Shown here in pieces: positions 57,760 to 64,000 of a stretch of 64,000 nucleotides of DNA. Within the stretch, counting starts at the first letter, position 1; each line of letters begins with the position of its first letter. Under the pieces are notes generated by a model that saw only the letters and a list, made by a program, of their open reading frames with translations, was not told the origin of the DNA and ran no database searches. The position numbers were made by a program, and so were the translations under genes. This DNA comes from Microdochium bolleyi (lineage: Eukaryota; Ascomycota; Sordariomycetes; Xylariales; Microdochiaceae): assembly GCA_001566295.1 (NCBI GenBank), contig KQ964249.1, positions 2,604,001 to 2,668,000 on the forward strand. The letters run 5' to 3'.

Positions 57760-60700
57760 ATCGAACTATGGTTGAGATTTCTCCGGGAAATTGACCTGAA
57801 GCGAAGCTTTGTGTTGTGCCTGGTCCCACTGAGGACGATAGAGTCGAAAGATCCTGTCAAGGACCTGTGGTAGTCCAGAACGAGGAAAGCTGGCTGCGAG
57901 GTCCAACAAGTATGGCCCTCGCTAGATGCTAATGGATGCGGCAAACCGGGCGCGGTATTATTTGCTTCAGTACCAGACTGCCAACGATGAATGCAGCAGG
58001 CAACGAAAGTCGTGAAAGGGGACGGTTTGCTGCAGTAAATGCGAGAAAGCTCTTGTGCAATGACGTCTCCAGCAGGCTGGGATGGCGAAATTGCTGAGTG
58101 CGGCGTGAGAGCACAACGGATACGAGACGGCAGCTGCGCTTTAGGTTGCACGTGGCTTTCGATACCAGAAGAAAGCCGTGATGGTTCTCGGCGGATGGCG
58201 CGAGCGTGGTGGCGTGGTAACGGGATGGATCTCTGTGTAACCAGCGGTTGCCGAAGATTGAGTGAGAGGCTGCTTTTCGTCGGTCCCAGCTCGTTCATGC
58301 AATGTGAATGCAGGTGTATGGAACACAGAAGCAGACACGATACGGAAATTCCGCAACAAACGCCTAGGGTTAAACGGTAGTGTAGTTTGCAACGAGGTGT
58401 CGTCAAGGCAGGTGCACCAGTGCACGGATGGAGTCAGGTGCCTTGTTGTAAATATCCGCAGGCGGCTCGTGGAATGTGCGAGCACGAGGCGCAAGCAAAC
58501 AGGACTGTTTGTCGAGGCACTGGGTGGTTCTTGTGTGGTCCTAAGATATCCCGGATAGCTTAGGCATGAATGAGCAAGCGGAGGTGGTTGTGATGTTGGT
58601 CTGGCTGCACACCAGGAGCGAGAGTGGTGAAGAAAGCGGGCGATGTCTCGGCGAAGAACGAAAGGACGGGATCTGCAGATCCTGTAGGTAAGGTAGGCAC
58701 TGCTAACAAGGCAAAGGCAGTCACAATGAGAAAATCAGGTCTGGCCGGAGAAACAAAGGGACGAAAGGAAACGAAACGGAGAGAGGTTTCCGAATAAGAA
58801 AGAACACCTGAGGCAGGCACGAGGGAGCGGGCATGCATTGCTGCGCCTGCCGTTCCGGTGTAAGTCGAGCGAGCCCCGGAGCCCGGCCTGCAGCCTCCTC
58901 CCCTCCACCGTCCACCTCTCCGAGTCCATGCAGCGTGGGAACGGCGGCGCGAGCTGCTACACCACGGCATCCGCTCGCCCTCACAATGACATCGTCTGCA
59001 ACCCTCCTTGCCCGCATGGCATGGTCATGGCGGTTGCTCAGGCTGGCCCCGGTCGTCCACCTGAGGGAGTCCAGCAAGCACGACACCGCAGCATGGATCA
59101 GAGCGACTGCCAAGCATCTAGCATTGCATCAGCACCCCTGCGCGCCTCTTGCGCACCGACGACAACCACGGAACATTCTCTTGGCATCACAGGCCTGAGC
59201 CAGCCATGGGGCGGCTAGACTGCCGCCGCCGTCCCAACGGCCCCGGCCGCCCTTCGCCTGAAGCATCAACGCCGTCTCCTCGACCCACTGGGACCCCCTC
59301 CTCCCCCGGGACAAACCCGGCAATCCTGGGCACGATCCTTGTGGTCCATCAATAGCAACCGTCAATTATCACAGCCAGACACTCGCAACGTCTTCGGCTG
59401 GCCAGAGACATCGCTCAGGCGGCGTGGAGCTTCGGCCACGGGAGGGCAAGGGATAGCCAGCTGCCCCCAGCGAGTGACGCATCACACTAGTTGTGGGACT
59501 GTGGTTGCTTTTGCTGTGCTTTTTATCCCACTTCAGCTTCTTTTGGCTTCCGCACAAGCACTAGCTCCCCAGAGAGAGACAAAAACTCACTGCTGCCCAA
59601 TACCTACTTTTGGTGCTGGCCAGCGCTATATCCTCAAGAGACGCATTCGGCAGGTCCAGCGACATGGTCCAAACACTGTCATTTGTGGACGGCACAGTCC
59701 GATGGGCTGTTGTTTAGGAGACGTGAAGTGCTGGCTTCACCATGAGCCACATGCAGGCCAGGTTCTCCTAAACACATCCTCGGAAAGCATTCAATTCGAG
59801 TTCGTTGCAAAGAAAAATCCTGTGCCGAAAAGTCTGGGCCCGTATATGTCCGCAGGCTATGCGGTGCCTTTGGCAAGGAACTAGCCGGCCAGCTACCCAT
59901 GTCTCGCCTCGGCGCGCATGGCGACATGGGTGTATCGCCATCGGCCGACCCCCCAATGCTGCACGAGAATGCGCTGGCAGAGGCAATACGAACTTTCTTG
60001 CCGGCAGCCAAGACCGTTCACGAGCCATACGTCTGGTCACCGCAACAAGCTCCACCAGCATCAAAGTGCAGCAAGCACAGCATGGCAGGGCCGCCCCGCA
60101 GTGCACTGGCCGATCGTCCGTTCCTTGCATCGCTCTCGTTTAGGTACCTGTGTGCTGGTCATGATGCGCTGTGGCGGCGGAGCTGAACCTCTGAATTGTT
60201 GAGTCATCAACAACATCCACGACATGAGTGACAAGTGGCGATTTCTACGGAGTACACGACGCGGCTGTGGAATTGCAAGCGACATAAGCTTGTTGAAGCA
60301 CTCGATGTCTTGGTCGATTCCCAATCTCGTGGCACGAAGGCACCCTAGCTCTGAAGTCAGCAGCATCGATCCCCACCGATCACAAGCAGATGATGAAGTG
60401 TTCAAAGATTGGTATTTCATCGTGTGGATATTCAGGGTCCACAGCATTACATCGTGGTGCAAGTGGACATTTACAGGCCATACAGAAGAGCAGGGGACAA
60501 AGCTGCCGGCGCGCCCCCTTTTGACCACCACAGTGGTCAAGTCGGCAGCGGCTCATCGCTGTCGCGTATCGAATGCTGACAAAATCCCTGGACGACACCA
60601 CTTGATATCACCAACTCTCAGACAACTTTCAGATCCTGTTTGATCCAAAACTTCAGCTAAAAGCTGGACCTACAACGCCCTCTTTCCCTACTCCCCCCAT

Positions 60701-62189
60701 CCATCGACTCCCAGGTTGAGCGCCTCGGCCTTCCATTGTATGCGTCAAGTGGGAATGTCCAGTGCCCGAAATCCCTTGTCTGGAGTTATAGCCGCTTCAG
60801 TCTACCTGTCACAACCTGGTTGATGATTCCAATTGTTGGTTCAAGTATCTACGCAGTATGAAGAATAGCCCGCCCGACCTGACACGGCCGTTGGGGTAGC
60901 TCATCTTGGCAGGGCAGGGTCTTTTCTCACAGGCGCTCGCAATGACAAGCTAAACTTGGCGAGTCTACCCAGCTTTTAAACGGCGCATTTATATGATATT
61001 CTAGGTGAACTTGCGCCACTTTTACCTTGGGCAGCCTCGCTTGGTTGGTTTCCCCCAGTTCGGGCGTTGCTTGGACCGCTTGCCGTCTCCCGAAACTTGG
61101 ACCCACTCTGTGACCTTTCCTCAGGGCCGCGTGTTGTGGTTTGTGTTTTGCTAAGAGGCCATGCTGTTGGCGCGTCTTGTCGTATGCTTAGCCCAGCTCG
61201 AAACGACAGCCCGCACGATCTCAATGTCGCCACAGGCTCCACCTCGGGGACGACTAAGCCTGCCTCCCAACCGCATTCGCCTGTAACAATCGGATTGTTT
61301 CAGAGGGACTGTAGATCACACGCTCGGTTACTTTTGTTTCACTCAGATCACGCGCCAGTGCGAGAAATGCTTACCGAGCTTGAGGGCTGACAGCAACTCG
61401 CACGGCTCGTTTGGAGTTCATTAGGCTCTGTTGGTAGCGAGCACGACTCCATAATAAAGCTTTGGTGGGTGGTTCGATCGAGCTTTTGCAGGGTAAATCA
61501 GATGCACGGTTTTGAGTGTGTGTATGATGAGATGGTTTACCCATGCCGACGGAGAAATGCAGCCTGCTTGATATCGATCCTTGCCGACATCGTGGCAATT
61601 GCCAATGTTTCCTCGGCTCATTCCATCGCGGGAGTCAGTCTCTTTGCGCAGGGTACCTAGGCCAGATCGAGAGATGAAGCACTCGCTGATTTTAACACTC
61701 AACGTCACCTCCTCTATCGTTCTAGAGTGGAAATCTGGTTGTGGACAGTTGGCTTCCCTGAAGTTATAGGAAACTGCACAAGCACAAGGTCATGTCAAAA
61801 CTGCTATTCTGGCTCGTGTCGATCATTCCCACTGGAGCAAGGGCTAGGTTCTTCTCAGTCGATGATCTCGTTTTGAATCTTTTTATAAATTTTCTTGGAT
61901 TTCCAGAATTTTATATGTCGATAATTCCGGGCGGGGGGACTAGTGTCACGAGGCTTCCTTAATGAGGCCAGTCGGCTTCTGCTTTCCACCATGATTCTAC
62001 ACACCTTGTTCGGGTGCGAACAGCTCATGTGATGCATATCACGACATCTAGGTACGTGCACTGCGATCACGATGTTGTGTACATACTACTGATCACGTGT
62101 ACAATATTCGCCATATTCTCTATGTATATACAATTTTATTCTTGTTCCCACCTCTCATAGCATAGCGACGATGCAAGAGAGCTATGAAT
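57760..62189. other. 4.4-kb spacer, no supported gene
   Basis: Includes the promoter of the orphan membrane-protein gene and, at its right end (AT-rich, 61.86-62.19 kb), the BMS1 3' flank. Frames of up to 223 codons near 57.7-58.4 kb and 59.3-59.9 kb overlap open frames in other phases and resemble nothing known. No RNA gene or repeat recognised. Confidence 0.45.
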
Positions 62190-64000
62190 CTACCTCCGCC
62201 TCTTGCCGCCGCCGCCCTCATCAGCAGCGGACCGCTTCTTGCCCTCCTTGCGCCAGTACTCCTGCTTCTCGCGCTTCTCGCGCGCCTCCTTCTTCTCGTT
62301 CATGTCGGCCATCTTCTTACGGAAAGCGGCGCGGTTCTCCTCTTTCTTGGCGCGCCGCTTCTCGAGCGAGTCCTTGCGTATCGTCGTGAGCTTCTGCAGC
62401 AGGTCGCGCGCCTTGCGCTCCTCGCCGCCCAGCACGACCGCGCGCTTCTGCATGTACGTCTGCTTCTTCTGCGGGCGCACCTGCACGATCTGCGACTTGT
62501 ACGGCAGCTCGGCGGCCAGGGCGCGGGGCACTTTGAGGGGGTTGAAGTGCCGCGTCGCGCGCTCGACGGTGCGGTACTTGGAGTTGCGGTCCTGGGGGGT
62601 CGCGATGCCCTGGTCCCGTCGGACCTCGCCCGTCAGGCGCATCGGTTTCCACCCGCCGAGAAGGTTTGTCACGACGTTGTAGAAGCGATGGGGCTTGATC
62701 GGGTACCAGGCGCGCAGGAAGACTAGGTCGCTCATGAGGATCTTGTCCTCGAAAGTGGCGCGGAAGTGGCCCTCGGGCTTCGCCAGGGCGCGCTTGATTT
62801 GACCTCGGATACCCGAGACCGTCTTGATCGAAGCGCCCTCGAACTTGGCAATCTCGAGCGACGTGTTGAACATGTCCTTAATAAAGGCCGTGTTCTTGAA
62901 GACCTTGTATGGCGCACCGGTGAGCTTGAGCTTCTTGACGATCTCGGTCGACTCGTCAACGCTGAGCACCGTGCCGGTCGCGGCGATGCGGAAGCCAGGA
63001 ATAGCCCCGGAGAAGGAGTTGAAGCACGTGAAGCCCGTGTTGGGGGCGATCAGAGGCCCGTAGAAGGTCGCGAAGCAGTGCATGTGCTCGGGCGTGTACT
63101 TGAGCATGCGGTTGCGCGTGCGTGAATCCGAGATCGCGTAGATGGGGAGTGTCTGGAATCGTCTCCAGCCCATCGAGAAGATCAGTGGGTCGTTGGTCTT
63201 GAGAATCTTCTTGTGCCATCTGTGTCTCTTGAGGCGCACCTGGACGAAGCCGAAGCGGTCCTCAGTGGGAGACAAGCCGCCCAGGATGATCGGCATCTTA
63301 GCCTGGAAGTTGTTGACAAACTCAGCCGGGACGCCTTCGATCACTACCTTGGCGTACTTGCCAGCCTTGAGACCCTCAACAGCGATCCTCTGTCGCTCGT
63401 CAAGAGCCTCGAATTCGGCGTTGTTGATGTCGAGCTGCTTCTGGATCATGGCTTTCTGCGCGTCGTACCAGTCGTCCTCACCGAACTCGCCATCATCGCC
63501 GTTCTCTCTACGAGCGTTCGCCTTGTCATTGTTGAAACCCTCGCGATCCTCTTCCTCGAACCGCAGTTTGAGTTCCTCCTTCCTCTTGGCGTTTCTCTGG
63601 CGCTCGGCTTCGAGATCCTCGGCTGGCTCGGCCTCAGGGACAGCCCCAGGCTTGAAGGACTCACCAGTCTCGAGATCTTCAAAAGCACCATCGCCCTCGT
63701 CGTCGTCTCCTTCACCACCGTCCTCGTCACTGTCGCCAAAGCCGCTCTCGTCGTCGTCATCCCCGCCACCGCTCTTGCCATTGAGAGTAGCCGAGGTGAA
63801 ACGCTGGCGCAGCTGCTCGATGTTGTCTGACAGTGACCACTTGGCGGCCAGGTCCTCATAATCGTACTCTGGAACGGCGCGGTCTTCGGCAGAGGCGCCC
63901 TCCTTCTCATGCGCGGCTTTCTTGAAGAACTCTTCGTCGTCAGAACCCGCCTCAATGTCCTCTTCCACTGGTTCGGCCTCGACCTCGCCCTTCCACCTCC
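62190..64000 (-). CDS. bms1: ribosome biogenesis GTPase Bms1, C-terminal part (5' end outside window)
   Basis: Bms1 is the SSU-processome GTPase that brings Rcl1 to pre-40S particles. About 600 residues are visible; the frame stays open to the window edge, so the start and the N-terminal GTPase domain lie beyond 64000. Visible regions in order: an acidic linker with long Asp/Glu runs (GGGDDDDESGFGDSDEDGG and similar), a charged helix, then the AARP2CN/RIBIOP_C region. That region contains VPAEFVNNFQAKMPIILGGL, VQVRLKRHRWHKKILKTNDP, FSMGWRRFQTLPIYAISD, CFATFYGPLIAPNTGF and PGFRIAATGTVLSVDES, followed by VSGIRGQIKRAL and FLRAWYPIKPHRFYNVV. The tail is Lys/Arg/Glu-rich and ends GGGGKRRR, fitting nucleolar localisation. 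No intron in the visible part. Confidence 0.95.
   Translation of the reverse strand, partial: RWKGEVEAEPVEEDIEAGSDDEEFFKKAAHEKEGASAEDRAVPEYDYEDLAAKWSLSDNIEQLRQRFTSATLNGKSGGGDDDDESGFGDSDEDGGEGDDDEGDGAFEDLETGESFKPGAVPEAEPAEDLEAERQRNAKRKEELKLRFEEEDREGFNNDKANARRENGDDGEFGEDDWYDAQKAMIQKQLDINNAEFEALDERQRIAVEGLKAGKYAKVVIEGVPAEFVNNFQAKMPIILGGLSPTEDRFGFVQVRLKRHRWHKKILKTNDPLIFSMGWRRFQTLPIYAISDSRTRNRMLKYTPEHMHCFATFYGPLIAPNTGFTCFNSFSGAIPGFRIAATGTVLSVDESTEIVKKLKLTGAPYKVFKNTAFIKDMFNTSLEIAKFEGASIKTVSGIRGQIKRALAKPEGHFRATFEDKILMSDLVFLRAWYPIKPHRFYNVVTNLLGGWKPMRLTGEVRRDQGIATPQDRNSKYRTVERATRHFNPLKVPRALAAELPYKSQIVQVRPQKKQTYMQKRAVVLGGEERKARDLLQKLTTIRKDSLEKRRAKKEENRAAFRKKMADMNEKKEAREKREKQEYWRKEGKKRSAADEGGGGKRRR

Noticed and set aside
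62184..63861. Plus-strand frames of 180-239 codons across BMS1
   Set aside because: Antisense of a conserved coding region with Ser- or Leu-rich low-complexity translation.

Overview
The window is nuclear DNA of a filamentous ascomycete (Pezizomycotina; the protein flavour looks Sordariomycete-like, but I cannot name a species). The evidence is short introns of about 50-130 nt with GT...AG ends and CTAAC/CTGAC-type branch sites, GC-rich coding sequence, a Zn2Cys6 regulator, a CFEM protein, an MFS transporter, and orthologues of single-copy eukaryotic genes (RPB7, RPL9, VPS26, NUP120, RAD51, VMA13, BMS1). There is no sign of operons, CRISPR, rRNA, convincing tRNA genes, intact transposons or a secondary-metabolite cluster.

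Layout. 1-15.5 kb: a weak hypothetical ORF (1530-2342, minus), RNA polymerase II subunit Rpb7 (4159-4857, minus), an Mpo1-like ER dioxygenase (6386-7155, plus) and a ubiquitin C-terminal hydrolase (11474-12266, plus), separated by long spacers. 15.5-18.2 kb: a nine-exon Zn2Cys6 transcription factor. 18.2-25.9 kb: a gene-poor stretch of 7.7 kb with a possible 53-aa Cys-containing ORF and a cluster of short tandem repeats near 23.2-23.8 kb. 25.9-32 kb: a CFEM GPI-type surface protein and a divergent MFS transporter, then an F-box protein convergent with the transporter. 34-39 kb: methylmalonate-semialdehyde dehydrogenase and V-ATPase subunit H, both minus. 39-47 kb: a weak small coiled-coil ORF, a membrane-anchored surface protein and ribosomal protein uL6 (RPL9). 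48-58 kb: VPS26 convergent with NUP120, then RAD51 and a conserved-looking membrane protein of unknown function, all three minus. 62-64 kb: the C-terminal part of the ribosome-biogenesis GTPase Bms1, cut by the window edge.

Most recognised genes are housekeeping: transcription (Rpb7), translation and ribosome assembly (RPL9, Bms1), nuclear pore (Nup120), recombination (Rad51), retromer sorting (Vps26), vacuolar acidification (Vma13), valine/propionate catabolism (MMSDH), sphingolipid fatty-acid alpha-oxidation (Mpo1-like) and ubiquitin recycling (UCH). The accessory, more organism-specific content is the Zn2Cys6 factor, the CFEM/MFS divergent pair, the F-box protein and the surface protein.

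I rebuilt gene models by hand from splice signals and reading-frame phase. In several genes a tiny terminal exon (16-54 nt) carries the true start or end: RPB7, the Mpo1-like gene, UCH, RPL9 and the orphan membrane protein. I did not find a clearly new multi-gene system. The best leads are the UCH active-site Asp-to-Glu change, the repeat-rich gene-poor zone at 22-24 kb, the CFEM/MFS pair with a 13-bp tandem repeat between them, and intron-dependent alternative C-termini.
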